Below are positions 63,961-64,000 of a stretch of 64,000 nucleotides of DNA, piece after piece. The notes under the pieces are model-generated. The model did no database searches. It saw only the letters and a list, made by a program, of their open reading frames with translations, and had not been told where the DNA came from. This DNA comes from Branchipolynoe longqiensis (lineage: Eukaryota > Annelida > Polychaeta > Phyllodocida > Polynoidae): NCBI GenBank assembly GCA_030323885.1, contig CM059190.1:83258709-83322708 (forward strand), written 5' to 3'. Positions within the stretch are counted from its first letter, which is position 1, and each line of letters starts with the position of its first letter. Made by a program: the position numbers and the translations under genes.

Positions 63961-64000
63961 TGAAAATACGGTCCGTCCTGTCCCCCAAAGAACCGCCCCC

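Overview
The window is eukaryotic nuclear DNA from an animal. Protein-coding sequence is sparse: one intronless GPCR and the 3' half of one spliced transcription-factor gene. Nearly everything else is transposable elements and tandem repeats. The tRNA-derived SINEs, the I/Nimb-like LINE with RNase H and a (caat)n tail, the TTAA-flanked MITEs and the foldback elements suggest a marine invertebrate, perhaps a lophotrochozoan such as a mollusc or brachiopod. That placement is inference; no rRNA or mitochondrial marker is present.

Layout. 1-6 kb: SINEs, a 745-bp GC-rich foldback and a MITE built of repeated short words. 5.8-6.2 kb: a dead NADAR-domain ORF. 6.8-9.9 kb: a decayed CR1/L2-like LINE. 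11.3-13.4 kb: a 72-bp satellite. 14.5-18.4 kb: MITEs, a LINE 3' end, SINEs and a 503-bp LTR-bounded mini-element (TRIM-like). 19.4-22 kb: a 76-bp satellite broken by two insertions. 23.7-25.0 kb: the GPCR. 25.4-36.2 kb: SINEs, another word-repeat MITE, a 48-bp minisatellite, TTAA MITEs and a second TRIM. 36.5-41.3 kb: a 4.8-kb gypsy element inside a MITE. 43.8-58.3 kb, minus strand: four exons of a bHLH-PAS gene (PAS-B domain, then a polyQ C-terminal exon), with introns full of MITEs, SINEs, a solo LTR and minisatellites. 58.4-62 kb: more repeats. 62.1-64 kb, minus strand: a second LINE running off the right edge.

Main results. (1) Two copies of a ~0.5-kb element have 182-bp terminal direct repeats (TG...CA), 4-bp target duplications, a purine tract before the 3' repeat and a 73-nt tRNA-like sequence with A and B boxes in each repeat. 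This is the design of the plant Cassandra TRIM, with a tRNA-like unit in place of 5S RNA. (2) At least four MITEs share a (TTA)..CTGTCACAC terminus, but each is filled with a different repeated short word. (3) A bHLH-PAS gene can be assembled with junctions that keep frame, and one exon's splice acceptor plus its first ~46 nt has been amplified into an 80-bp minisatellite. (4) A NADAR-domain pseudogene lies just upstream of a LINE. Domain calls rest on motif recognition only; no database search was possible.
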